Shown: positions 43,091-52,857, counted from the first letter of the stretch. The stretch: DNA of 64,000 nucleotides from Flagellimonas amoyensis (GCF_003058265.1 NZ_QBUK01000004.1:124001-188000); one strand, 5' to 3'. Notes: a model not told the origin generated them from the sequence alone. Made by a program: numbers and translations.

Positions 43091-45082
43091 TTATTCTGTT
43101 TTTTCTTCTCCTTCTTTCACCGGCAACCAAACCTTCATTTTTCCGATGCCCCTGTTTGACCAGACATAGTAAGGTATTGCGGTCAGCTTTTCGTTTGATA
43201 TCGTATTGACCCCTTTCAACAGATCGGGTTGCATTTCCACCTTGAATTCTTCATTTGCCGATAGTTGAATGTCATCAAACTTGCCCTTGTTATCGATTTC
43301 TTCCACCGCATAGACCACAGGACCATATTCGAGTGACATTTTCCCTTGGTCTTCCTCTACCATAGGATTGGCGATCACTTTTCGAACGGACATTGGAAAT
43401 TCGAGTTCCACCTCATCCCCTGCCTCCCAGGTTCTGGTCACTGTGAAATAACCATCATCAACAACATCTTCAAGCTGCTCTCCATTCAGGAAAAGCGTGT
43501 TGGCGGCTTCAACTTTGGATGCGTATTGGTACAAATCCCCAGGCAAGACCTCATTTCTGGCCCAGCCCGGTATTCTAAGTTTGATGGTGAACTCACCTGC
43601 CTCATCCGGTTTTACGGTAAATTTCACCTTGCCGTTCCAAGGATAGGAAGTTTCTTGTTCCACCGCAACAGCATGGTTCTTAAGTTCGACTTTGGCTGTG
43701 TTGGCCGAATATAGATTCACAAACAGGGTGTCATCTTGTTTGGAATAAATCAGACCGGGCATAGCTGGGACAAAACGAATCACATTGGTGGGACAGCAGG
43801 AGCAATCGAACCAATCTTTTCGGGTACAGGCCCCTTGATTGAATTTATAGACCCCGTCCGATTCCAACGCATTGGGGTAAAAGAATTGTTGGCCATCAAG
43901 GGACAATCCAGAAATCAATCCATTATAAAGTGTTCTTTCGATTACATCGAAGTATTTTACATCTCCTGTCAAATTGTGCAACCTATGGTTCCAATAGACA
44001 TCACCGATTGACGCGCATGTTTCGTTGTAAGCGGTCAGGTTGGGTAATTCGTAATTTTCACCGAAGGCTTCCCCGTCATGCTTGGCTCCAATTCCTCCTG
44101 TGATGTACATTTTTTTGTTCACCATGTTGTCCCAAAGGGCGTTCACGGCCTTGAGGTAAGCTGAGTCCTTTTCAATGGCGGCAATGTCCGTCATCCCGGC
44201 ATACATGTAAACGGCCCTCACGGCATGCCCTACCACTTCGTCCTGGTCCACAACGGGTAGATGGTCTTGGGAATAGGCCCCAAAAAGGTCATGGTGTTCG
44301 GGTTTACCCCTATGATCCAAGAAATATTTGGCGAGGTCAAAATATTCCTTTTTTCCTGTGGTTTGATATAATTGGATCAGGCCCGTTTCAATGATCTGGT
44401 GTCCGGGCACGGCGGCAATTTTACCCTCTCCTTCGCCAAAGGTCTCCACCATCAGGTCTGCATTTTTTATGGCGATGTCCAAAAAGTTGCGCTTGCCCGT
44501 GGCCTTATAGTGCACAACGGCTGCTTCGAACAAGTGCCCTGCATTGTACAGTTCATGACTCATACCAAGGGATTCCCAACGCACGCCTTTTTCAACATTC
44601 ACCCAATTTGCGGGAGGATTTGCTGGGTCTATGGTCCGCCAGGTGGTCAAATAACCATCGGCTTCCTGCCCCACTTTTATGATGGACACCAAGGAATCCA
44701 GCAAGGTTTCCAGTTTGGGATTTGGAGCGCTGATCAAGGAATTGGAAGCCCCTTCTATAATTTTATAGACATCGGTATCATCAAAGGGCATGGCCCCTTT
44801 TACCGAACCTTCCATTTTGCCTCCAGCGATCAGAAAGTTATCGAACCGACCCTCTTCCCTGCATTTTTCCAAGGCGTATTCAATGGTTTTTTCTTGAACA
44901 CGCTGTATGATCGGCAACCAGAATTCATCCTTGATTTTTACATTTTGAATGTTCACCGGTTCAATGGGATAACCGGATTCCGTATAGGTCCCATTTTCGG
45001 AATCCGATTGCTTTTCCGCTTCTTTTTTGCACGAGGCCACCAACACCAATAGACTGGTGGTTATCCATATCATTTTTTTCAT
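43091..45082 (-). CDS. GH127-family beta-L-arabinofuranosidase, lipoprotein
   Basis: The ATG at 45082 (MKKMIW) is preferred over one 6 bases upstream; about 663 residues. Signal with lipobox (LLVLVASC), so periplasmic or surface anchored. The DUF1680/GH127 (alpha/alpha)6 domain is complete: the zinc/thiolate site is formed by NETCAS (about 353-358) and the CSCCPTN cysteines (about 427-431), matching the Glu and three cysteines of HypBA1. A C-terminal beta-sandwich follows. Characterised members remove beta-L-arabinofuranose from Hyp-linked oligosaccharides. It lies between GH51 and araB in the arabinose operon. Confidence 0.9.
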   Translation of the reverse strand: MKKMIWITTSLLVLVASCKKEAEKQSDSENGTYTESGYPIEPVNIQNVKIKDEFWLPIIQRVQEKTIEYALEKCREEGRFDNFLIAGGKMEGSVKGAMPFDDTDVYKIIEGASNSLISAPNPKLETLLDSLVSIIKVGQEADGYLTTWRTIDPANPPANWVNVEKGVRWESLGMSHELYNAGHLFEAAVVHYKATGKRNFLDIAIKNADLMVETFGEGEGKIAAVPGHQIIETGLIQLYQTTGKKEYFDLAKYFLDHRGKPEHHDLFGAYSQDHLPVVDQDEVVGHAVRAVYMYAGMTDIAAIEKDSAYLKAVNALWDNMVNKKMYITGGIGAKHDGEAFGENYELPNLTAYNETCASIGDVYWNHRLHNLTGDVKYFDVIERTLYNGLISGLSLDGQQFFYPNALESDGVYKFNQGACTRKDWFDCSCCPTNVIRFVPAMPGLIYSKQDDTLFVNLYSANTAKVELKNHAVAVEQETSYPWNGKVKFTVKPDEAGEFTIKLRIPGWARNEVLPGDLYQYASKVEAANTLFLNGEQLEDVVDDGYFTVTRTWEAGDEVELEFPMSVRKVIANPMVEEDQGKMSLEYGPVVYAVEEIDNKGKFDDIQLSANEEFKVEMQPDLLKGVNTISNEKLTAIPYYVWSNRGIGKMKVWLPVKEGEEKTE

Positions 45083-45088
45083 ATGCAT

Positions 45089-46621
45089 TTATTTTCCTTG
45101 CAAAACAATGAGTGAATGGGCGGGAATGGTAAGTGATATGCTTCCTTTTTTCAGTTTGGCCCCCTTAAATTCCTTCGGCGTCACTTTTTCGGGAGCATCA
45201 AAGGAATTATGGTCCTGCAACTTTTCCGATGTCAAAATTTGTCCATCGATATCCTTGATGTCCAAATTGCCCATATCCAATTCCACAGCGATGTCATTTT
45301 CAGGGTCAATGTTCACCAAAGAGATATGGACCTTTCCCGTTTTGTCCTTGGAAACTGATACTGAAATGGCCGGAAGCTCCCTAAACTCGGTATTGCCCTC
45401 AATTTTGGAAGGCAGCAATTGTGCATCTTGGTGCACTTTGTATAGGTGCATGACGTGATAGGTCGGGGTTTTGATCATTTTCTCCTTATCGGTGAGGATC
45501 ACGGCTTGTAGCACGTTGACCATTTGGGCCAGATTGGCCATTTTCACCCTTTTCGCGTGGTTGTTGAAGGTATTGAGCACCGTTCCCGCAATCATCACGT
45601 CCCTGATGGTGTTCTGTTGGTAGAGCACTCCATTTTTTACTTCGGGTTCGGCATCGTACCAACCACCCCACTCGTCCACAAAAAGAGCCACTTTTCCTTC
45701 AGGATCGTACTTGTCCATGATCTCGATGTGCTTGGTGACGTACTCCTCCATTTTCAGTGCCTGTTCCATCGACTTGAAGTAAATCTCATCATCAAAATTG
45801 ACGGACGGCCCTTTGTTGGACCAATTAAAAACCGCATAATCGTGAAGGGCCACGGCTTCCATCAAATGGTAGGGCACGTTCTTCATCAAGGTCTCCGTCC
45901 AGTGGTAGTCATCCTCGGAAGCACCTGAAGCAATCCTGTAAACGCCCCCGCTATTGTTCCAATCCGACATGAAGGTTGCATATTTTCTGTAGATATCCAC
46001 ATAGTACTCGGCAGTCATGTTTCCACCGCAGCCCCAAGTTTCATTGCCTACGCCCCAATATTTTACACCCCAAGGCTCTTCCCTTCCGTTCTCGCGTCTC
46101 CAATCGGCCATCGGACTAACGCCATCATGGTTGGTGTACTGTACCCAATCGATCAGTTCTTGCACAGTGCCACTGCCCACATTGGCGGAGAGGTAAGGTT
46201 CTGCCCCCAACACCTCACAGAGATTCAAAAAGTTATGCGTCCCAAAACTGTTGTCCTCGGTAGTCCCACCCCACCAACGGTTCACAATGGTCGGTCTTTC
46301 TTCCTTGGGCCCCACTCCGTCCTTCCAATGATAGGTGTCGGCAAAACAACCTCCCGGCCATCTCAGGTTGGGGATATTGAGTTCCTTAAGGGCAGCAATG
46401 ATATCATTACGCACACCCTCCGTATTGGGTATCGTCTTGTTTTCTTCACCGACGTACAAACCTTCATAAATGCAACGTCCCAAGTGTTCGGCAAAATGTC
46501 CGTAGATATGTTTACTGATCTGCGCAGATCCAGCATCTTCGTTAATGCTTATCAAAACAGGTTGCTGTGCAAACAACTGCGAGGACAGCATTGTGGTCAA
46601 AAGTAAAGTCAGGTATCTCAT
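45089..46621 (-). CDS. GH51 alpha-L-arabinofuranosidase, exported
   Basis: 510 residues with a signal peptide (about 1-19, ending LFAQ), so extracytoplasmic, unlike many cytoplasmic GH51 enzymes. The catalytic acid/base is in GVGNETWGCGG (Glu about 193) and the nucleophile in FVDEWGGWYD (Glu about 315), both classic GH51 motifs; the LRWPGGCFADTYHW strand is also typical. It releases terminal alpha-L-arabinofuranose from arabinan, arabinoxylan or arabinogalactan side chains. It is the first gene of the arabinose operon, with the likely promoter at 46691-46718. Confidence 0.95.
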   Translation of the reverse strand: MRYLTLLLTTMLSSQLFAQQPVLISINEDAGSAQISKHIYGHFAEHLGRCIYEGLYVGEENKTIPNTEGVRNDIIAALKELNIPNLRWPGGCFADTYHWKDGVGPKEERPTIVNRWWGGTTEDNSFGTHNFLNLCEVLGAEPYLSANVGSGTVQELIDWVQYTNHDGVSPMADWRRENGREEPWGVKYWGVGNETWGCGGNMTAEYYVDIYRKYATFMSDWNNSGGVYRIASGASEDDYHWTETLMKNVPYHLMEAVALHDYAVFNWSNKGPSVNFDDEIYFKSMEQALKMEEYVTKHIEIMDKYDPEGKVALFVDEWGGWYDAEPEVKNGVLYQQNTIRDVMIAGTVLNTFNNHAKRVKMANLAQMVNVLQAVILTDKEKMIKTPTYHVMHLYKVHQDAQLLPSKIEGNTEFRELPAISVSVSKDKTGKVHISLVNIDPENDIAVELDMGNLDIKDIDGQILTSEKLQDHNSFDAPEKVTPKEFKGAKLKKGSISLTIPAHSLIVLQGK

Positions 46622-46690
46622 AAAATGGCTTTTCAGTTGTTGAAAAAGTCAAAAGGCCACGAACCAGTCATGGCCTTGAACTATAATTAC

Positions 46691-46718
46691 TAAACTTAAA
46701 CTAACTCAAATAAGTCAA
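46691..46718 (-). promoter_or_regulatory. Candidate promoter of the arabinose operon
   Basis: Read on the minus strand: TTG (46718-46716), 17 bases, then TAAGTTTA (46698-46691), a TAnnTTTG box with one mismatch, about 70 bp upstream of the GH51 start. Confidence 0.45.
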
Positions 46719-46747
46719 CCCAGTGTGTGATTGACCTCAATATTCAA

Positions 46748-46762
46748 GTGTTATTTTTACAT
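46748..46762. promoter_or_regulatory. Candidate AraR operator, imperfect copy
   Basis: GTGTTATTTTTACAT matches 12 of 15 positions of the perfect palindrome at 46816-46830 and lies about 30 bp upstream of the arabinose operon -33 element. Confidence 0.4.
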
Positions 46763-46815
46763 TTATAAATAAACAAAAGTTTTACCTCTAAAACAAATTA
46801 AATTTTCATTTCAAT

Positions 46816-46830
46816 GTGTTAATTTAACAC
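46816..46830. promoter_or_regulatory. Candidate AraR operator, perfect palindrome
   Basis: GTGTTAATTTAACAC is a perfect 15-base palindrome (one central base) in the 373-bp divergent region between GH51 and the Nudix-type araR gene. Nothing else gene-like is visible in this gap. Confidence 0.5.
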
Positions 46831-46994
46831 CACAAACCAATCAACACGCAATAATCTTATTTTCAACCCCTTGCACAACCCATTCTTCTAAAGAGACTCA
46901 CCCCATCCATTCACAATGGTATCCAATGACCTTTTTCAAGGTTTTTCATCAAAAGATATTTGTTTAAAAAATTTAGTTTTAGGACTTTAGCCCC

Positions 46995-47732
46995 ATGGAA
47001 ATACCCAAAGAAGCAGATTTGTCCACCGACATCAACCAACAGCTCAATTTTTACCAAAAAGAGGATCAGGCCCTACTGGCCGTTGACTGTATCATTTTTG
47101 GTTTTGACAAGACCAACCTGAAAATATTGCTCATCAAACGGAATTTTGAACCTGAAAAGGGAAAATGGTCCCTCATTGGCGGATTCTTGAAGAAAAATGA
47201 GAACCTCGACCAAGCTGCCACACGGGTATTGAACACCTTGACCGGCCTGAGCGATATCTACATGGAGCAATTGTACACTTACAGCAAGCTGGACCGCGAC
47301 CCTGGACAACGAACCATTTCCGTAGCCTATTTTGCACTCATCGATGTGGATTCGCACCAGTTCGATGGCATCCAGATCGAGTCGGCCCGCTGGTTCGACC
47401 TCAACGAGGCCCCTAGCTTGATCTTTGACCACGAGGAAATGATCCAAAAGGCCATAGCGCGTTTGCGACGCAGGGCCATGACCATGCCCATCGGTTTTGA
47501 ACTACTGCCTGAAAAATTCACCATGCGCCAGCTCCAAAACCTCTATGAATCCATTTTGGACAAAAAACTGGACAAGCGCAACTTCATCAACAAGGTCAAT
47601 TCTTTGGATGTCCTCGTAAAATTGAACGAGAAGGACATGACCGTTTCCCGAAAAGGGGCCTATCTTTTTGTTTTTGACAAGGAGAAGTACAAAAAGAAGG
47701 TCGAGGAAGACGGGTTCAGTTTTAAGCTCTGA
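46995..47732 (+). CDS. araR: Nudix-family arabinose regulator (AraR-like, NrtR type)
   Basis: 245 residues: an N-terminal Nudix-like domain (about 20-150, with WSLIGGFLKKNENLDQAATRVL where the Nudix box should be) and a C-terminal winged-helix DNA-binding domain (about 165-245, FTMRQLQNLYESILDKKLDKRNFINK, in pieces). The box lacks the catalytic R-E-x2-E-E acids, so it should bind rather than hydrolyse its ligand. In Bacteroides this type (AraR) represses arabinose genes and is released by L-arabinose. It is divergent from the arabinose operon, exactly the expected context. Confidence 0.9.
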   Translation: MEIPKEADLSTDINQQLNFYQKEDQALLAVDCIIFGFDKTNLKILLIKRNFEPEKGKWSLIGGFLKKNENLDQAATRVLNTLTGLSDIYMEQLYTYSKLDRDPGQRTISVAYFALIDVDSHQFDGIQIESARWFDLNEAPSLIFDHEEMIQKAIARLRRRAMTMPIGFELLPEKFTMRQLQNLYESILDKKLDKRNFINKVNSLDVLVKLNEKDMTVSRKGAYLFVFDKEKYKKKVEEDGFSFKL

Positions 47733-47765
47733 GCAACATCTAGGTATAATCTTCCCCTGTTGGAA

Positions 47766-49910
47766 TCACTTTTCACGCAAAGGGTTGGTCGAGAGCATCA
47801 ATTCTTGGATTTTCTTTTCGGTCAAGGCATGGTCATATAGATGTAAAGAGGCCATAAGCCCAGAAAAATGCTCGCCCACATCCGAGGCCCCTATCCGAAT
47901 TTTGGCATTCTCAATTTGTGAGGCCAAAGTCATGTTTTGGGAATTGTCCAGTTGACCGTCCACATATATTTTTTCCACCACCCCATCAAAAGTCAATACA
48001 ATATGGTGCCATTCATTGGCAGACGGAAGGTTTTGGTAGCCCATATCAAAATGTCCATCCAAATGTGCTGCGGCGCCATATGGGCCGCTATTGTAATGCA
48101 AGGCATTGTATGAATTGGCCAGATTGAACCTGAACCTATCGCACCAGGACAACAAACATTCCCCTTCTTTGGCTATTTGAGGATTTTTGACCCAAGTGGC
48201 CACGGTGAAAGCCCCGTTCCATTCCAAACTTCGTGGAACCACCTGGTCCAAAACCAAGGCTCCTTCTGTAAAATTGAAGGCCTTTATTCCCTCTTCATCA
48301 GCTTCAAGGACCACTTTCCCCTTCTTTTCAAAATTCCCTCCTAGGCTTCCTCGGTTAGGGAGATGGGTAAGGTCATTTGAAGGAGGGAAATCATTTGCGT
48401 CCATCTCCACCGGTTTTTGGTGGGCACTTTTCGCCCCGGTGTCTTCGTTGGAGGGCTTGCCCTCCAAGTTCAATGGGATTTCAAACAAGGAATCGAACAC
48501 CTTGATGTTCCAAACTGCCGCGTAAAGCCCCGTTTTTTCAACATCCAAGACCGTTAGCTTCAAATAGCGGGCCCTCGCGTCTTTGTCATCGACCATGGGA
48601 CTCCCCGGTATTTTGTTGCCGGAACGGTCAGCATAAAGATCCCAGTTTTGTCCATCCGTGGAATGTTCCAGTTGGTATTGGTAATAGTATCCTGCAAACT
48701 CGAACTGGGTCATCACCCTTTTGATGTCGGTCTCTTTTCCCAGATCAATAGTCAACTGTTGCGGAAAGGAATTGTCCGCAGCCTTCCACATGGTGGCATT
48801 GTGATCATCCGTGGCGAAAGAAGGCTCATAGGCATAGTCGTATTGCAGGGATTGCAAATGATAAAATGACGATGCAGTGGCCGTTGCCCCCAATGCCAAA
48901 TTCCTTGGCAGGTTAGGTGCCCTCAAATCCTGAAGGGCTTTTTGTCCCGGAACCACTTTTCTGATGGTGGAATCGTTTTCGAAAACCATTTCATCCACAG
49001 CAACTTGTCGGGACAGGCCACCCCGTGTCATTGGGTAATCGTGTTTGTGATAGACGATGTAATACTTCCCATTTTCCTCCAACACCGAATGGTGTCCCGG
49101 ACCATGCACCGTTCCTTCTTCATTGGTGGACAAGATGGGATTATTCTCCCCTGGAACAAATGGTCCGTAAGGTGTATTGGAATAGGAATACCTCACATTG
49201 TAGGTTTCATCATGGCAGGAACCGCCGGAGTACATCAAAATGTATTTGTCCCCTTTTTTCATCATATAGGCCGCCTCAAAAGGTTCTGGGGTCTCTTCCA
49301 AAGGAATGTTCTTCGCATTTTTGACCTTGGCCATACTTGTGTCCAATTCCCCTACGGCATATCCACCATTGTAATGCACCCATGTGCCCCAATAGGCATA
49401 GATCCGTCCGTCACTGTCCTCAAAAAATTGGGCATCTAGGGAAGGAAAACCTTTTCTGGGATAGTTGTGTGCAATTATCGGAACATCGTCCTTGTTCAAT
49501 TTTTCCCAAGGACCCACTGGCGTATCGGACACATAACCATAGATATTGCACCCGGCCTGGCAATTGCCAAAATACAGGTAGTATTTGCCATCATCCCCTT
49601 CGATGATATCCGGCGCCCAAAAATTCCTAAGATTGACGGATTCCAGGGAGGGGACTTCCATGGTATAGTTGTACCAATGTTCAAAATCCGTACTGTACCA
49701 GACCGTGGGAACACCGGATGCCAGCATTTCGTTATCCGTCGTGGCATAGATATAGTAGGTGTCCCCGAACTTTTTGATGGTGGGGTCAGCAAAATACCCA
49801 GGGAGAATGGGGTTCACCTTCTCCATGGGAAGTTGGCCCATACGTTGCTGGCCAAAAGCATTGGCCAACACCAAACCCAACAACACTATGTTCAGCGTTC
49901 TATTCATCAA
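47766..49910 (-). CDS. GH43-family glycosidase with discoidin-like and LamG domains
   Basis: 714 residues, signal peptide about 1-20. The GH43 five-bladed propeller fills about 30-320: NPILPGYFADPTIKKFGDTYYIYA with the catalytic-base Asp, the middle YAYWGTW blade and the later HGPGHHSVLEENGKYYIVYHKHD. Next come an F5/8 type C (discoidin) region (about 335-470, LALGATATASS and IKRVMTQFEF) and a LamG domain (about 545-705, GAFTVATWVKNPQ, HIVLTFDGVVEKIYVDGQL). GH43 enzymes act on arabinans, xylans or galactans. It stands alone between the araR gene and the DUF5695 operon. Confidence 0.9.
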   Translation of the reverse strand: MMNRTLNIVLLGLVLANAFGQQRMGQLPMEKVNPILPGYFADPTIKKFGDTYYIYATTDNEMLASGVPTVWYSTDFEHWYNYTMEVPSLESVNLRNFWAPDIIEGDDGKYYLYFGNCQAGCNIYGYVSDTPVGPWEKLNKDDVPIIAHNYPRKGFPSLDAQFFEDSDGRIYAYWGTWVHYNGGYAVGELDTSMAKVKNAKNIPLEETPEPFEAAYMMKKGDKYILMYSGGSCHDETYNVRYSYSNTPYGPFVPGENNPILSTNEEGTVHGPGHHSVLEENGKYYIVYHKHDYPMTRGGLSRQVAVDEMVFENDSTIRKVVPGQKALQDLRAPNLPRNLALGATATASSFYHLQSLQYDYAYEPSFATDDHNATMWKAADNSFPQQLTIDLGKETDIKRVMTQFEFAGYYYQYQLEHSTDGQNWDLYADRSGNKIPGSPMVDDKDARARYLKLTVLDVEKTGLYAAVWNIKVFDSLFEIPLNLEGKPSNEDTGAKSAHQKPVEMDANDFPPSNDLTHLPNRGSLGGNFEKKGKVVLEADEEGIKAFNFTEGALVLDQVVPRSLEWNGAFTVATWVKNPQIAKEGECLLSWCDRFRFNLANSYNALHYNSGPYGAAAHLDGHFDMGYQNLPSANEWHHIVLTFDGVVEKIYVDGQLDNSQNMTLASQIENAKIRIGASDVGEHFSGLMASLHLYDHALTEKKIQELMLSTNPLREK

Positions 49911-49959
49911 ATCCTTTTTTGCAAATGATACCCTATCAACATTTTAGCAGTAAAAAATT

Positions 49960-50098
49960 TGTCAGTTCGAGTTTTTCCCGTAGGGAAAAGTATCGAGAAC
50001 CAAGATTATCTATATCTAACTGTTGCTTGGCTTCGTTGAATCCTCTATTTCTCGATACAATTTTCTTCATTTCATTTCGAAAATCACTCGAAATGACA
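49960..50098. repeat. Dispersed palindromic intergenic repeat, copy 3
   Basis: Outer arms TGTCAGTTCGAG and CACTCGAAATGACA; inner arms TATCGAGAACCAAGATT and TTTCTCGATACAATTTTC. The copy spans ~139 bp and is closely related to copy 1 (6139-6247). It fills most of the 229-bp gap between the DUF5695 and GH43 genes, both on the minus strand. Confidence 0.78.
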
Positions 50099-50139
50099 GA
50101 TTTCAATACAAATGACAATTAGTCCAAACTCCTAAATTT

Positions 50140-52845
50140 TCAGAGCTTGATCACCGTTCCCTTTTTGTCCAGTGCAATTTCGTAGGCGCCCCGTTCTTTT
50201 GGATATGGCAGTTCCGCCTCCCCTTCTATCCGTAAATAGGCATTGGGAGTATGGGCCGTACTTGCCCCTAGCGTAAGGGTGACCTCACCAGTGCTTTCAT
50301 CGTAGGCCACTTTTTCAAACGACCCCGCATCCAAGGTGAGCCAAAGCTTTTTGGGAGCGATAAAGACTTTTGACCGTGCCGCTGTGGTCAGTTCCATTTC
50401 CACGACGTTCCCTTTTTGGGACAAATTGCCCCCAAAGGCCAACCATCCCATATCCTCATCCTTCACCAGATAGGACGAAGTGTTCACAGCATAGCCATAG
50501 AAACCGGAACCATAATCCCCGGAAATCCCATCTATTTTTAGGGTAGATGGATAGGAATGAAAGGCCGCAGGGCCAAACCCATCTTGGGTGATGTTGGAAA
50601 TTCCCCCCAAAAGGCCGCCGTAGCCCACTTTCAATAGGTACAGGTCGTCCGGTTTTTTTCGGAAATGGCTCAATACGGGAATGGCGTTCAATGACGATCC
50701 ATAATGATGGATCTGACGTTCCACACGGGAAGTTTCCCCTGCCTTGCCACCGTACAAGAAATCCCAATATCTTCTGGCATTGCCGTTATAGCCCCAATGG
50801 GGCATGGTGGGCATATAGGCCAATATGGCACTCAGGGTCACCATCGCTTTTCGATCATATCCAAAATAACTGGACCACATATAGACTTCCTCCTGTCCTG
50901 TGGAATCCCAGGGCATTTCACTGCCAAAGGGATAGTCCAATGCCTTCCAATGGTCCGCTCTTTCCTTCATCCGTTTTTCCAAATCGGTGGCCATTTCGGT
51001 GAGTCCTTCATTTTTCAAATCTTCCAAGATGAAAAGGAACACAGAACCTTCCATTTGCCCGAACTGGGCATAGTATGGTGCCTTCTCCACCATGGCCACA
51101 CTGGTATGGTAGGCATTTTCCAAATACCAATCCCAGGACCTATTGTCCACCAACCCTTGATGGTATCGGGACAAGCGGTACATGACCCAATAGGCAGCCG
51201 CTACGTGTGGATAGTTGTAGGATCTTCCCGGGTCGTTGGCATGCTTGTGGTCCCAGGCCGCCCAGGTCTTGTAGTTGACCTTGTCACTATAGGTGCCTTG
51301 GGGCAGCGAATCGGGTTGGTAATAGTAGATGCTCTTTTTTACACCGTACTTATGGGGACCTTCATTGTACTGAATGCCTCCCCAAAGGGTCTCGTCCACA
51401 AATCCCTGCAACTTTTGGATCTCTTCTTTATTGGGCTGTACCAATTGCTTCATGATGGCAGCCAACCAACTTCCGGCACCACCTTCATCGCTCAATCCAC
51501 TGATCCAGACCCTTCCATCCTGTACCACCTGCTCTTTTTTCTCATAGTCATAGCTGATGGCCGATGGATTCCGTCCAAAGGGATCGTTGGAATCATCAAA
51601 CCATTGTTCCGTGGTCAAAAAATGTCCAAAATCCTTGATGGCCTCCGCTTCCGGTTTGATGGTCTTGTAGTTGATGGTCTGCTCCACACCATTGGCATAG
51701 GTCAGCGTAAGCCTTGCCCTGCCCCATTTTTTTCCTTGGACACGATATTTCTTTTTCCCTGATGGGGTCTTCCCATCCTCTTTGACCTCCAAGGAACCTT
51801 TAGGTTCAACCTGAAATGAAGCCACTTCGCTTTTGTAATCAACGAACAATTGGCCCTCCACATCTTGGGGCAACACATAACCCGGCACCCCCACCGCCAC
51901 TGGGTGTTCTTGCTTCACCAAGGTCTCCTGAATGTTCTTGATGCCTTCGGACAATACAAACTTCAAGGAAAAGTTTTTGGTTTCCTTGGGCCGAAGGATA
52001 AGCGAAGTGGGGTTGTTCCACTGCTCAACTCCCTGCCATTCCTTTTCCGCATAGGCCTTGCTATGGGCCATCCACTCATGAAAGCCCTCAAAAACAATGC
52101 TCTTGGGCGTGGGGTCGTCTAATAAGGGTCGGTACGCCTCAAAGCCCATGTTCTCCTTGGGCAGTACCAAAAGTGCCGGGCCTCTTCCGCTCAGTCGTTT
52201 CACTTCCAGATAGCCGGCATCCTTTCCAATATAGGGGTCAAAAAATACGTTTTGCGCATGGGTCTCCGTCAATGATTTCCCTTCAAGAATATTGTTGAAG
52301 ATCATCGGGATGCCCAATGCCCCAATTTCCACAGCTACATTTTGCTTGTTGGTGATCTCAAAGCGCATGACCAGTTGATCATGGTCCAATTCATAATACC
52401 TTTTCACCGAAACAGGGATGTCATTGGGCAAGGTATTGGCCAAATCGGCAGCGGCAAGAATGGTGCCTGTTGCTTCCAAAGGAATTATTTCTGCGCGATG
52501 GGTAGCGGTAGAATACGATTTCCATGCGCCGTTGGCATCCTTTATCCGAAGGTTGATGTCTCCCAAATGATAAAGACTGTCCTTGTCCCTGATATCGAGG
52601 CGCTCCCCGGGAGTAAAATCAAAATAAGGTTCACTGTTGGGCCTGAGGGCGGCAACGGTCTGCGAGGCCTTGACCAATTTCAACTGAAAATCAGGGGTGC
52701 TGAATTTCTGATAGACATCAGCAATGCCCAAGGTCGATTCCCTGCTCTCCACCCTGCTCCAATAGGTCCGTTGTGCTTGTAGTCCCGATAGGATGGCCAA
52801 ACAACACACCAAGGTCAATCCATACTTTTTGTGCTTCATCTCCAT
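50140..52845 (-). CDS. DUF5695-family protein, putative glycosidase
   Basis: 901 residues, signal peptide about 1-24. I recognise the DUF5695 pattern: an N-terminal beta-sandwich (YWSRVESRESTLGIADVYQKF, ...RYYELDHDQLVMRFEITNKQNV) followed by a helical region (about 450-760) resembling an (alpha/alpha)6 toroid (GGIQYNEGPHKYG, SYNYPHVAAAYWVMYRLSRYH, YMPTMPHWGYNGNARRYWDF) and a C-terminal beta domain. No activity can be assigned from sequence. It is secreted, lies 12 bp downstream of the GH127-LamG gene and shares its promoter, so a role in glycan cleavage is likely. Length is normal for the family. Confidence 0.75.
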   Translation of the reverse strand: MEMKHKKYGLTLVCCLAILSGLQAQRTYWSRVESRESTLGIADVYQKFSTPDFQLKLVKASQTVAALRPNSEPYFDFTPGERLDIRDKDSLYHLGDINLRIKDANGAWKSYSTATHRAEIIPLEATGTILAAADLANTLPNDIPVSVKRYYELDHDQLVMRFEITNKQNVAVEIGALGIPMIFNNILEGKSLTETHAQNVFFDPYIGKDAGYLEVKRLSGRGPALLVLPKENMGFEAYRPLLDDPTPKSIVFEGFHEWMAHSKAYAEKEWQGVEQWNNPTSLILRPKETKNFSLKFVLSEGIKNIQETLVKQEHPVAVGVPGYVLPQDVEGQLFVDYKSEVASFQVEPKGSLEVKEDGKTPSGKKKYRVQGKKWGRARLTLTYANGVEQTINYKTIKPEAEAIKDFGHFLTTEQWFDDSNDPFGRNPSAISYDYEKKEQVVQDGRVWISGLSDEGGAGSWLAAIMKQLVQPNKEEIQKLQGFVDETLWGGIQYNEGPHKYGVKKSIYYYQPDSLPQGTYSDKVNYKTWAAWDHKHANDPGRSYNYPHVAAAYWVMYRLSRYHQGLVDNRSWDWYLENAYHTSVAMVEKAPYYAQFGQMEGSVFLFILEDLKNEGLTEMATDLEKRMKERADHWKALDYPFGSEMPWDSTGQEEVYMWSSYFGYDRKAMVTLSAILAYMPTMPHWGYNGNARRYWDFLYGGKAGETSRVERQIHHYGSSLNAIPVLSHFRKKPDDLYLLKVGYGGLLGGISNITQDGFGPAAFHSYPSTLKIDGISGDYGSGFYGYAVNTSSYLVKDEDMGWLAFGGNLSQKGNVVEMELTTAARSKVFIAPKKLWLTLDAGSFEKVAYDESTGEVTLTLGASTAHTPNAYLRIEGEAELPYPKERGAYEIALDKKGTVIKL

Positions 52846-52857
52846 TGCAATCCGATT

